Source: AP-15 sp963772965
Lineage (GTDB): Bacteria; Pseudomonadota; Alphaproteobacteria; ATCC43930; CGMCC-115725
Assembly: GCA_963772965.1 (NCBI GenBank)
Contig: CAVYZU010000001.1
Span: 563,686 to 627,685, forward strand
DNA length: 64,000 bases
Direction of reading: 5' to 3'
In this document: positions 18,015-26,045 of the stretch, in pieces
Position numbering within the stretch: position 1 is the first letter of the stretch
Layout: each line of letters opens with the position of its first letter
Translations under genes and position numbers: made by a program
Notes under the pieces: generated by a model
Databases searched by the model: none
What the model was told of the DNA's origin: nothing
The model's input: only the letters and a program-made list of their open reading frames with translations

Positions 18015-18042
18015 GTCATTGCGAGCGGAGCGAAGCAATCCC
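18015..18042. repeat. Partial copy of the GTCATTGCGAGC repeat family
   Basis: GTCATTGCGAGCGGAGCGAAGCAATCCC matches the left arm of the 82-nt palindromes at 25902 and 26892. The right arm is missing, so this is a half element. It lies just before the small ParB-like ORF. Confidence 0.7.
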
Positions 18043-18169
18043 GATGATGCCAAGTGTTGGCGTTTGCAGCGCCCGCCCGGACTTCCCCGATCCTGCTCGA
18101 CACTCACCTTGGCTCTTGTTCGGACGCGCGGTGTTTCCGACAATGCGACAACGCAGTGCGGGAGTATCG

Positions 18170-18547
18170 ATGATGATCGATGCGGCTGAGGCGATCGAGG
18201 ACTACCGACGCCGACACCCCGGGCTGCCGCCCAGTGCCGGCATTCGCGGCTATTACCAGCACGATCCCGAACTGATCCGCTGCACCATCCGACCGGACAC
18301 AGCAGAGACCTGGCTGCAGCCGCATTTTCCGACGCCGCGTGCCAAGACGATCCTGTTGGAAATCTCCGCCCGTTACGCCGCGATCATGCAAAGGGGCGCT
18401 TGGGAGGATCGCGGCGACGACGACCCGGTCGTCGTCCATGCCCGGCCGAACCGCGCCGGCCGCATCGTCTGGAACGGCGCCCACCGCCTCGGCGCCATCA
18501 TCCTTCTCGCTCGCCCCGTCACCCTCCCAATCCGCTTCTGCCGCTAG
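18170..18547 (+). CDS. Small protein with ParB-like NG-x-HRL motif
   Basis: 125 aa from ATG at 18170. The order IRPDTAETWL, ARYAAIMQRGAWED, then VWNGAHRLGAIILLARPVTL resembles the ParB/sulfiredoxin-like fold of phage and actinobacterial proteins, where a YAxxMxxGxW helix precedes (D/N)GxHRLxAI and a final strand. This assignment is from motif shape only; such proteins may bind nucleotide or DNA, or be enzymes. The gene stands alone between repeats, with no partner, so it may be mobile-element cargo. The upstream extension of the frame to 17981 lies in repeats and is not considered coding. Confidence 0.45.
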   Translation: MMIDAAEAIEDYRRRHPGLPPSAGIRGYYQHDPELIRCTIRPDTAETWLQPHFPTPRAKTILLEISARYAAIMQRGAWEDRGDDDPVVVHARPNRAGRIVWNGAHRLGAIILLARPVTLPIRFCR

Positions 18548-18755
18548 AACTCCCTATTCCGCGCTTCACTCCCCGATCGAGGTATCCGGAGAGATTCTCA
18601 CCGAGGATAGGCTAAAATCGCCAACGATTGCATATCGCGCCACGGACAGGTGCAACGCCACTAATCCATCGCGATCAAATTTCGTTGGAACGGCGTCCCT
18701 GCGGGGCGCAAAATAATCCGCTGCATGCCGGTTAAAAAATAAAGGGGGGATATCG

Positions 18756-20027
18756 ATGGGCGTTGATGCCATGGCGCGGCTGTTTTTCGCGCCGGTATTG
18801 TCGGTGGCCTTATTGGCTCCGACACCTATCCCGGCAACCGCCGCCGCCGCTCCGATCAATATCCTCTTCATCGGCAACAGCTTCACCCATGGGCGGTACG
18901 AGCCGGTGCGCACCTACAATGGCGGGTTCGACGCCGATGACGTGCACGATCTGCTATGCCCGTCAGCGTCCGCTTGCAGCAGCGCCGAACAGGGTACACA
19001 GGTCGATCCGGCTAAGACACCGCCGCCTGGCGCCACCCTGGCGGCGCAGCTCGCAAATCTGCAGGCAAATCCTTCACTGCAGTATAACGAGCCGGGTCCT
19101 TATGGCGGGGTAGCCGGGATTTTTCTGCAGTTTACCCGTGAGGCGCGGCTTAATTACTCCGTCTCGTTAATCGCGGTTAGCAGCGCCACCTTGACCGGCT
19201 ATCTCAACAATACCGGTAATGAGAAAGGTGACCTGCCTTTGATCGAGGGCACCGCCTGGGACAAGGTGGTGATGCAGGATCAGAGCTTCCGGCCACTGCC
19301 GGTCACGGTCACCGTGAATGGGCAAAGTGTGGCGACGCGCGGTAATTTCGCCGGCTTTGAAAGCGGCGCGGCGGGGCTGATCAACGCGATCGACGCCGCC
19401 GACAGGGCGGCCGGCAAGCCGAACGCCGCGATCATCTTGTATGAGACGCAGCCGCTCGCGTCGTATGGTTACACCAGCGGTAACCCCAATGCGCCGATCT
19501 TTGGCAGCAGCACCAGCCCGCCCGGCGGGCTGAACGCGCCCTATGTCGGCGACCCGGACCCGATCGGCGCTATGGCCGCCGACCTGCACAACGCTTATGA
19601 GCAGGCCGCCAGCGACTATGCCGTGAGCAACCCGATGGGGAGTAAGATCAGCGTAGCCCTGGCCGGCGACGCCTGGGTCAGTGCCATAAATGCCCGCATC
19701 GCGGTGCGCGACCCGTATTTAGCCACTAACCCGCCTTTCGCGATCGATCTCTGGGATAGCAATCCGCTCGATGCGTGCTGCACAACGCCGATCGGCTATC
19801 ACCCTGGTATTTACGGCGCCTATCTCAGCGCCCTGGTCCTGTTCTATGAGATCACGCAAGTGAACCCCAAATCGCTCCTCGTCGAGTTTGATCCGGCCGA
19901 TCCGCGTCATCGCGCCTCGGCTGCCATGGCACTCGGCATCTCACCCGATATTGCCTGGAGACTCGCGTTCATAGCGAAGAGGACGGTGCAGTTGGGCCAT
20001 CCGATCCCGAGCCGGAACGATCGCTAA
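18756..20027 (+). CDS. Secreted SGNH/GDSL-like hydrolase domain protein
   Basis: 423 aa with a signal peptide ending near residue 32 (ATAAAAPINILFIG). The block ILFIGNSFTHG carries the nucleophile-type serine of SGNH hydrolases, and YHPGIYGAYLSALVLFYE near residue 350 matches the C-terminal histidine block. The aspartate usually three residues before that histidine is not seen (sequence TPIGYH), so catalysis is uncertain. A purine-rich AAAGGGGGG ribosome site precedes the ATG. Extracellular esterase or carbohydrate-ester activity is possible; no substrate can be inferred. Confidence 0.6.
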   Translation: MGVDAMARLFFAPVLSVALLAPTPIPATAAAAPINILFIGNSFTHGRYEPVRTYNGGFDADDVHDLLCPSASACSSAEQGTQVDPAKTPPPGATLAAQLANLQANPSLQYNEPGPYGGVAGIFLQFTREARLNYSVSLIAVSSATLTGYLNNTGNEKGDLPLIEGTAWDKVVMQDQSFRPLPVTVTVNGQSVATRGNFAGFESGAAGLINAIDAADRAAGKPNAAIILYETQPLASYGYTSGNPNAPIFGSSTSPPGGLNAPYVGDPDPIGAMAADLHNAYEQAASDYAVSNPMGSKISVALAGDAWVSAINARIAVRDPYLATNPPFAIDLWDSNPLDACCTTPIGYHPGIYGAYLSALVLFYEITQVNPKSLLVEFDPADPRHRASAAMALGISPDIAWRLAFIAKRTVQLGHPIPSRNDR

Positions 20028-20184
20028 CGCTGAGACCCGAGCAATCCGGACCCGCAAGCTGCCTGAGCAGATGCTCGTCGCGGCTTCCGGTTATAAGCCT
20101 GGAATCTCCCGTTTTTGACCACCCCGCGCCATCAATGCGCCTGCCGCAGCGCAAAGCCGTCGGCTAGGAGGACAGCGACCACAA

Positions 20185-20447
20185 TTAAAGTATGGGGGCG
20201 CCGGGTGAAGCAGGCGCCGCCGCAGGAAAAGAAGCGGTAATGCTCAGCGAGGGCGGGGCGTAGCCGCTTTGATACGGTCGAGGCCGGCGAGGGCTGCGAC
20301 ACGCATGAACAGGGGTCGAGCGCCGCGGGTTGAAATTGGTCGGCAGCGGGTCGCTCGCGCGAAAGCGGTAGTCCGGCCGGGATGAACAGCCGAGGCTCGC
20401 CAGCGAATGGCTGGAGTTTGCCGTTTTCGGCCGCCGCCGCTGCCCAG
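20185..20447 (-). pseudogene. Decayed copy of the queA 3' end
   Basis: Minus-strand sequence aligns with the last 80 or so codons of the intact queA at 21395-22450 but in shifting frames. In order one reads AAAENGKLQPFAGEPRLFI, then DYRFRASDPLPTNF, then FMRVAALAGLDRIKAA, then EHYRFFSCGGACF, ending in its own stop at 20185. Intact QueA has AAAETGEIRPFSGETRLFI, GYRFRAIDLLLTNF, FMLVAALAGLDRVKAA and QHYRFFSYGDACL at the same places. At least three frame changes; nucleotide identity is roughly three quarters by eye. The match starts abruptly near 20447. Confidence 0.85.
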
Positions 20448-20595
20448 CTTTACAGCGGTCTTGCCGCAAATGGCGTCAACATCGTCGGCGCCCAAATCGA
20501 AGCTGGGCTCGTACAGCCGGCTGAATTTGGTTGCGGCCTGTCTTTCTGAGACTGCAGATTGCCGCAAACTGAGCCGAAGGGCGGGAAGTTCGGAA

Positions 20596-21342
20596 GTGCC
20601 GTCGTTGTCTCTGCTGGGTCTTGGTTTCTTCACGGTGGTGATGACCGGCGCGTTTGCGGTTCGGAGCGCGGCGGGATTTGGTGCGGTCTTGATCGCCATG
20701 CCGATGCTGGCCTTTGTCCTGCCGGTATCGACGGCCGTGGCGGTGACCACTGCGCTGACGGCGATCACTTCGATACACCAGGTAAGTCGAGGCTGGCGTC
20801 AGGTCGCCTGGCGGCATTTCATGATCATGGCGTTTTATTCGGCGATTGGCATCGGTTTGGGGTTTTACTTTATCAAAATGCTCGACGAGCACATGCTCCG
20901 GCGCGGCCTCGGCGTGTTTCTGATTCTATATTCGATCTACGCTGTGACGATAGCCAAGGCCGCCGGTATGATTTCTGGGCGTTGGTGCGGCGCGTTAGCG
21001 GCGAGTACAGGCATCACCGGAGGCCTTCTCGGCACTCTGTTCGGAGCCGGAGTGGGACCCATATACGTGATCTACTTCAACGCCTTACGCCTTGAAAGGG
21101 AAATTTTCCGGGTTACCATGAGCACCGTCGTGCTGCTCGGCGGGGTGGCTCGCATCGCGGGCTATGCGAGCTTCGGGTTTTACGAACGATCGAGCATCGC
21201 GCTGATTGCCCTCGGATTGCCGCTCGTTGTAATCGGCTCCTGGCTCGGCGACCGGGTGATCCGGCAAGTCGATCCCTACGTCTTTGGTTGGCTCGTAGGT
21301 GGGCTCATTATGCTTAGCGGCGTCGCGCTGCTCGTGAAATAA
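20596..21342 (+). CDS. TSUP family permease (TauE/SafE-type, possible sulfite exporter)
   Basis: 248 aa from GTG at 20596, which has GGGCGGGAAG upstream; the longer frame from 20407 begins inside the queA remnant and lacks sense. About eight hydrophobic segments form two repeats, each starting with a glycine-rich motif (AVRSAAGFGAVLIAMPML and ASTGITGGLLGTLFGAGVGP), the signature of the TSUP family of sulfite/sulfonate/organic-anion exporters. It lies between an intact queA and a decayed queA end, two genes from sulfite reductase; the link to sulfite is suggestive only. Confidence 0.82.
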   Translation: MPSLSLLGLGFFTVVMTGAFAVRSAAGFGAVLIAMPMLAFVLPVSTAVAVTTALTAITSIHQVSRGWRQVAWRHFMIMAFYSAIGIGLGFYFIKMLDEHMLRRGLGVFLILYSIYAVTIAKAAGMISGRWCGALAASTGITGGLLGTLFGAGVGPIYVIYFNALRLEREIFRVTMSTVVLLGGVARIAGYASFGFYERSSIALIALGLPLVVIGSWLGDRVIRQVDPYVFGWLVGGLIMLSGVALLVK

Positions 21343-21394
21343 CTCCGCTGATGAGAGTTGGCTTTAGTAGACGGCTTTCGCAGACCACACGGGA

Positions 21395-22450
21395 TCAACT
21401 TGAACGTTCGATTAGGCACGCGTCGCCGTAGGAGAAGAAGCGGTAGTGCTGGGCGATGGCGTGGGTATAGGCGGCTTTGACGCGATCGAGGCCAGCGAGG
21501 GCAGCGACCAGCATGAATAGGGTCGAGCGCGGCAGGTGGAAATTGGTCAGCAGCAGGTCGATTGCTCGGAAACGGTAGCCGGGCAGGATAAACAGCCGGG
21601 TTTCGCCGGAGAACGGGCGGATTTCGCCGGTTTCGGCAGCCGCTGACTCGAGCAGGCGCAGACTGGTTGTGCCGAGCGCCACGATGCGGCCACCGGCATG
21701 GCGCGTCGCGGCGATGCGATCCGCGGTCGCAGCCGACAACTCGCCCCATTCGGCGTGCATGCGATGCTGGTAAGGGTCGTCGGTCTTGACCGGCAAAAAG
21801 GTGCCGGGGCCGACATGCAAGGTCAGCGTGGCGAGGCCGATGCCGCGGGCTACCAAGGCCATGATCAACGCCGGCGTGAAATGGAGGCCGGCGGTCGGTG
21901 CTGCGACCGCTCCCTCGGCGCGGGCGAACATCGTCTGGTAATCGGCATGGTCGCGCGGGTCGCCGCCTGACGGCCGCTTGATGTAGGGCGGCAACGGCAT
22001 TGCGCCGTAATGCGCGAGGGCCGAGCGAAACGCCTCCCCCGCCACATCGAAACGCAAGGTGATGTCGCCCTCGGGGTGTTTTGCCGTGACCGTCGCGGCG
22101 AAATCCGATGCGAAATCGAGGCGGTCGCCGGGACGCAACCGGCGGGCGCCCTTGGCAAAAGCGCGCCACATTGCGCCGCCGCCCTCGCCGTGATGCCCGT
22201 CATCATGATGCAAAGTCACCTCGACAGTGGCCATGCCGCGCTTGCCGACGAGGCGAGCCGGAATGACTTTGGTGTCGTTGCACACCAACAGGTCGCCGGG
22301 CCGCAACAATTCCGGCAGATCGGCGATGTGCTTGTCGGCGAATGGCCCGGCGGCCGGTATGTGCAATAGGCGCGCCGCCTCGCGCGGCTCGCACGGATGC
22401 TCGGCGATCAATTCGCGGGGCAGCGGAAAATCGAAATCCTCGAGACGCAT
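21395..22450 (-). CDS. queA: tRNA preQ1(34) S-adenosylmethionine ribosyltransferase-isomerase
   Basis: 351 aa from ATG at 22450 (a start at 22462 would add four residues). Transfers and isomerises the ribosyl moiety of SAM onto preQ1 at tRNA position 34, giving epoxyqueuosine. Conserved blocks: FDFPLPRELIAEHP at the start, LVCNDTKVIPARL, AVAAPTAGLHFT, TLHVGPGTFLPVK, GTTSLRLLES and LLLTNFHLPRSTLFMLVAAL. Intact. The C-terminal 80 codons exist a second time, degraded, at 20185-20447. Confidence 0.96.
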   Translation of the reverse strand: MRLEDFDFPLPRELIAEHPCEPREAARLLHIPAAGPFADKHIADLPELLRPGDLLVCNDTKVIPARLVGKRGMATVEVTLHHDDGHHGEGGGAMWRAFAKGARRLRPGDRLDFASDFAATVTAKHPEGDITLRFDVAGEAFRSALAHYGAMPLPPYIKRPSGGDPRDHADYQTMFARAEGAVAAPTAGLHFTPALIMALVARGIGLATLTLHVGPGTFLPVKTDDPYQHRMHAEWGELSAATADRIAATRHAGGRIVALGTTSLRLLESAAAETGEIRPFSGETRLFILPGYRFRAIDLLLTNFHLPRSTLFMLVAALAGLDRVKAAYTHAIAQHYRFFSYGDACLIERSS

Positions 22451-22608
22451 CGAAGCCATCACCTCAGATAACGGCTGCCGGTTTGGCGCGTCAATTCGCC
22501 GGGCATGATCCGCGCGGGTCGAGCTCCGGCAAATGCGTATGGGCTAATATACGTATTAAAAGTGTATATATGGAGGATATTGACATGCATGTGGGGGCAT
22601 AATTACCT

Positions 22609-22651
22609 GTCTCACATTCTGAGACGGTATTTACCGCCTCGTCGTGCGAGG
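22609..22651 (+). promoter_or_regulatory. Two-hairpin leader before cysI
   Basis: GTCTCA / TGAGAC (22609-22625, 5-nt loop) is followed by CCTCG / CGAGG (22637-22651, 5-nt loop). The second 3' arm contains the GAGG of the cysI ribosome site, 6 nt before the ATG at 22657, so folding could limit translation. Upstream, 22545-22595 is unusually AT-rich with a TATATA box, and a 10-codon frame runs 22570-22602. Not a riboswitch class I recognise. Confidence 0.4.
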
Positions 22652-22656
22652 GCGAC

Positions 22657-24396
22657 ATGGCTCAGATCGAAACGATTTCCAAAGCCGAGGCGGTCAAGCA
22701 GCAAAGCCGGCATTTGCGCGGCCATATCGCCCGCGACCTCGCCGACACCGAGAGCCCGTTCGACCAAGAGGGGTATGCGCTCCTTAAATTTCACGGGATC
22801 TATCAGGGTTACGACCGCGACAGCGCCACCGAATTGAAGCAGCGTGGCGAGAGCAAGGTGTGGCAGTTCATGGTCCGCGTCCGCATCCCCGGCGGGCGGC
22901 TGACCGCGGAGCAGTATCTCAGCCTCGACACGATCGCCGGCAATTGGGCCGACGGGTCGCTGCGGATTACGACACGGCAAAGCATCCAATTTCACGGCGT
23001 CGTCAAATCGGGTCTGAAGGCCGCGATCGCCGAGGTCAACCAATCCCTGCTGACGACGTTGGCGGCGTGCGGCGACGTCGTCCGCACCGTGACGACCGTG
23101 CCGGCGCCGATCCGCGATCAGGTGCATGACCGGCTCGAAGCCGATGCTCGGCGACTCTCGACACATCTGTTGCCGCAGACTGGCGCTTATCACGAAATCT
23201 GGGTCGATGGCGAGAAATGGCAGGCTGAGCCTGATCCTGCGGATGCCGAACCCGCCGAAACACCGGACCCGCTCTATGGCGAGCGCTATCTGCCGCGCAA
23301 ATTCAAGATCGGGCTCGCAATCCCCGAGGACAACACGATCGACGTGTTGACCAATGATCTGGCGATTGTGGCGTTGTGGGAGGGCGACCGGCTCGCCGGC
23401 TACGATTTCCTGCTCGGCGGCGGGCACGGCATGACCCACAACAACCCAAAGACCTATCCGCGGCTCGCCACCCCGGTCGCGTTTGTGGAGCCCGACGATC
23501 TGCTCGACGCCGCGTCGGCGGTCGTCAAATTGCACCGTGCTTGGGGCGACCGCGGCAATCGCCGCCACGCTCGGCTCAAATATGTGATTGCCGAGCACGG
23601 CGAGGATTGGGCGCGCGAGCGCCTGTCCGAGTATCTCGGCAAGAGCCTCGAACCCGCCCACCCATTGCCGCCGCTGGCGGTCCCGGAGCATTTGGGCTGG
23701 CACGAGCAGGGCGACGGCAAATTGTATCTCGGCATCCCGGTGGCGAGCGGCCGCATTGCCGACAGCCCGGAAGGCGGGCGTTTGCGCACCGCATTGCGGG
23801 CGATCGTTGCCGAGTTCGGCGTCGATCCGATCCTGATGCCGAGCCAGGACATCATCTTGAGCGAAATCCGGCCCGAGCACCGCGATGCGATCGCCGCGAT
23901 ACTGCATGTCCATGAGGTGCGGCTGGCGGAGGATTTGTTGCCGGCCGAGCGCTGGGCGCTGGCGTGCCCGGCCTTGCCGACTTGCGGCCTGGCATTGACC
24001 GAAGCCGAGCGGGTGCGCGGCGATATCGTCTGCGACATCCAACAGCACCTCGCCGGTCACGGGCTGGCACAGGAGCGGCTCAGCATCCGAATCACCGGAT
24101 GCCCCAATGGCTGCGCCCGGCCCTATACCGGCGATATCGGCATTGTCGGCCGCATCCCGGGCTATTATGCGCTGTTTGTCGGCGGCGATTTCGAAGGCAC
24201 CCGGCTCAATACCGCCCTGGTCGACAAGGTCCCGTTGGCCGCAATCGGCAAGACGTTGGACCCGCTGTTCGCGCAATTTGCGGCGGAGCGGAAGGCTGGC
24301 GAGGGCTTTGGCAATTTCTGTCACCGCATCGGCGTGCCGGCATTGCAGCAAGCGCTGAAGCGCGGTGACGAGGCCCGCCGTCATGCTGCCGATTAG
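22657..24396 (+). CDS. cysI: Sulfite reductase hemoprotein (CysI-like nitrite/sulfite reductase)
   Basis: 579 aa siroheme/[4Fe-4S] enzyme of assimilatory sulfate reduction. Two ferredoxin-like/siroheme repeats are visible. The N-terminal half has TTRQSIQFHGVVK; the C-terminal half has the cluster cysteines in CPALPTCGLAL (about residues 435-441) and ITGCPNGCARPYTGDIG (about 477-481), which also ligates siroheme. Final gene-family length is normal. The following siroheme-synthesis gene overlaps its end, and a TSUP exporter is close by. A nitrite-reducing role is less likely given this context. Confidence 0.93.
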   Translation: MAQIETISKAEAVKQQSRHLRGHIARDLADTESPFDQEGYALLKFHGIYQGYDRDSATELKQRGESKVWQFMVRVRIPGGRLTAEQYLSLDTIAGNWADGSLRITTRQSIQFHGVVKSGLKAAIAEVNQSLLTTLAACGDVVRTVTTVPAPIRDQVHDRLEADARRLSTHLLPQTGAYHEIWVDGEKWQAEPDPADAEPAETPDPLYGERYLPRKFKIGLAIPEDNTIDVLTNDLAIVALWEGDRLAGYDFLLGGGHGMTHNNPKTYPRLATPVAFVEPDDLLDAASAVVKLHRAWGDRGNRRHARLKYVIAEHGEDWARERLSEYLGKSLEPAHPLPPLAVPEHLGWHEQGDGKLYLGIPVASGRIADSPEGGRLRTALRAIVAEFGVDPILMPSQDIILSEIRPEHRDAIAAILHVHEVRLAEDLLPAERWALACPALPTCGLALTEAERVRGDIVCDIQQHLAGHGLAQERLSIRITGCPNGCARPYTGDIGIVGRIPGYYALFVGGDFEGTRLNTALVDKVPLAAIGKTLDPLFAQFAAERKAGEGFGNFCHRIGVPALQQALKRGDEARRHAAD

Positions 24397-24991
24397 CGTC
24401 GATCTCGCGCAGACCCGCGTCGTATTGGTCGGCGAGGGTGCGGCGGCGTGCCGCCGGCTGAAACTACTCGACGAGGCGGGCGCCGAAAGGCTCGACGTTT
24501 TTGCTCCTGAGCCGGCAGCGGAGTTGGCCGAGGCAGCGGGCGCCCGATTGCGCCGGCGCCTGCCATTGCCGAGCGAGATCGCCGGCGCGCAATTGGTGTT
24601 TGTCGCCGGGGCCGGCGAGACCACCGCGCGCGAAATCCGGCGTGTCGCGAAAGCGGCCGGGGTCTTGATCAATGTCGAGGATGACCGGCCGAAGAGCGAC
24701 TTTCACTCGGCGGCGGTTATCCGGCGCGGCGATCTGACCGTCGCGATCTCGACCAACGGCAGGAGCCCTGGCCTGGCAGGGCTGATGCGGCGGGTACTGG
24801 AATGCCGGATCGGCCCCGAATGGGAGTTACGGCTCGACGAGATCGCTTGCTTGCGCCGGGCTTGGCGTAACGCCGGCGATGATCCGGCAACAGTCGGCCG
24901 CCGCACTCGCGAATGGGCCACGGGCCAGGGCTGGTTCGGCCCAGTGGCCTCCAACCCAGCTTCACAGGCAAGCTCCCGACCGGTAGGTTGA
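24383..24991 (+). CDS. Precorrin-2 dehydrogenase / sirohydrochlorin ferrochelatase (CysG N-terminal type)
   Basis: 202 aa from ATG at 24383, which matches the family start MLPxxxDL; an upstream GTG at 24365 is possible. Oxidises precorrin-2 with NAD and may insert Fe2+ to make siroheme. Rossmann region RVVLVGEGAAACRRLKLL is followed by VLINVEDDRPKSDFHSAA and VIRRGDLTVAISTNGRSPGLA, the family's hallmark order. The methyltransferase half of full CysG is absent. It overlaps cysI by 14 nt, directly supplying cofactor to the sulfite reductase. Confidence 0.9.
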   Translation: MLPISVDLAQTRVVLVGEGAAACRRLKLLDEAGAERLDVFAPEPAAELAEAAGARLRRRLPLPSEIAGAQLVFVAGAGETTAREIRRVAKAAGVLINVEDDRPKSDFHSAAVIRRGDLTVAISTNGRSPGLAGLMRRVLECRIGPEWELRLDEIACLRRAWRNAGDDPATVGRRTREWATGQGWFGPVASNPASQASSRPVG

Positions 24992-25021
24992 CCCCATCGG
25001 GGTCTTTCGGGAGATAAGTCA

Positions 25022-25882
25022 ATGACAGTTATCGCGATTATCGCTCAGGGCATGATGGGGGCCGGCGTCGGCCGGCGGCTGCACGAGACCGGGGCCGAGG
25101 TGCGCACCTTATTGTCGGGGCGAAGCGCCAAGAGTGCTGAGCGCGCCAAGGCCGCCGGCATGAACCCCGCCGCCGACGAGCATGCGCTGTTGTCGGGGGC
25201 TGATTTCTTTTTGTCGATCCTGCCGCCGGGGGATGCCCAGGCGCTGGCGCAGCGCCTGACGCCGGCATTAAAGGCGCTCGACCAAAAGCCGGTCTATGTC
25301 GATTGCAACGCGGTCAGCCCGCAGAGCGCAATCCGCATCGGCGAGATCGTCGCCCCCACCGGCGCCGATTTTGTGGATGGCGGAATTATCGGCGGGCCGC
25401 CGCGGCCGGGCTATAGCCCGACGATCTACGCCTCGGGGCCAAAAGCGGGGCAGACTGCGGTGTTGCGCGATTGGGGGATCGATTGGCGCGTAATCGACGG
25501 GCCGATTGGCGCGGCGTCGGCATTAAAGATGTCCTATGCCGGGATTACCAAAGGTTCGACCGCGATCGCCTCGGCGATGCTGCTGGGTGCGGCGCGTTTT
25601 GGCTGCGAAGAGGCGCTGATCGCCGAATTGACCGAGAGCCAGCCCGAGATGCTGGCGCGGTTTCGCCAAGGCATCCCGCGGATGTACGACAAGGCCTATC
25701 GCTGGGTCGCCGAGATGCAGGAGATCTCGGACTTTCTCGAGCAGAACCCGCCCTCGCGCGACATTTACGCCGGGGTCGCCCGCCTCTACGAATATTTGGC
25801 GAAGGCCTACGACGAGAAGCAACCCGGCCCCGACAACGCAGTCAAGACATTGGACCGTGTCTTGGGTGGCGCGAAGGGCTAA
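25022..25882 (+). CDS. NAD(P)-dependent dehydrogenase, 6-phosphogluconate/beta-hydroxyacid type (DUF1932)
   Basis: 286 aa. N-terminal Rossmann domain with IAQGMMGAGVGRRLHE and the beta-hydroxyacid-dehydrogenase substrate block VDGGIIGGPPRPG. The catalytic-region lysine is in SALKMSYAGITKG (about residue 165-175). The C-terminal all-helical part matches DUF1932. Substrate is unknown. A GGGAGA ribosome site precedes the ATG; the 30-nt gap after the siroheme gene allows co-transcription, but no functional link is obvious. Confidence 0.85.
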   Translation: MTVIAIIAQGMMGAGVGRRLHETGAEVRTLLSGRSAKSAERAKAAGMNPAADEHALLSGADFFLSILPPGDAQALAQRLTPALKALDQKPVYVDCNAVSPQSAIRIGEIVAPTGADFVDGGIIGGPPRPGYSPTIYASGPKAGQTAVLRDWGIDWRVIDGPIGAASALKMSYAGITKGSTAIASAMLLGAARFGCEEALIAELTESQPEMLARFRQGIPRMYDKAYRWVAEMQEISDFLEQNPPSRDIYAGVARLYEYLAKAYDEKQPGPDNAVKTLDRVLGGAKG

Positions 25883-25901
25883 CAACGGCAAAAGCTTGAC
25901 A

Positions 25902-25983
25902 GTCATTGCGAGCAACGCGAAGCAATTCCGGCGTCGCGTTGTGTACCGCTGGATTGCTTCGTCGCTACGCTTCTCGCAATGAC
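25902..25983. repeat. 82-nt palindromic repeat, GTCATTGCGAGC family (copy 1)
   Basis: Starts GTCATTGCGAGCAACGCGAA and ends in the near-complement CGCTTCTCGCAATGAC, so it can fold into one long hairpin. It differs from the copy at 26892-26973 at about 7 of 82 positions. An adjacent shorter palindrome (GGTGGGC ... GCCCACC, about 26002-26028) belongs to a second repeat type, related to 27495-27530. Confidence 0.85.
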
Positions 25984-26045
25984 CACGTCTTGACGTGGTT
26001 TGGTGGGCCTCGTTGCACTCAGCCCACCCTACAGTATCGAAGCGC

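Noticed and set aside
22612..24672. 686-aa minus-strand open frame opposite cysI and the siroheme gene
   Set aside because: It is an antisense shadow in high-GC coding DNA: the plus-strand frames have full family motifs, while this frame has no recognisable domain.
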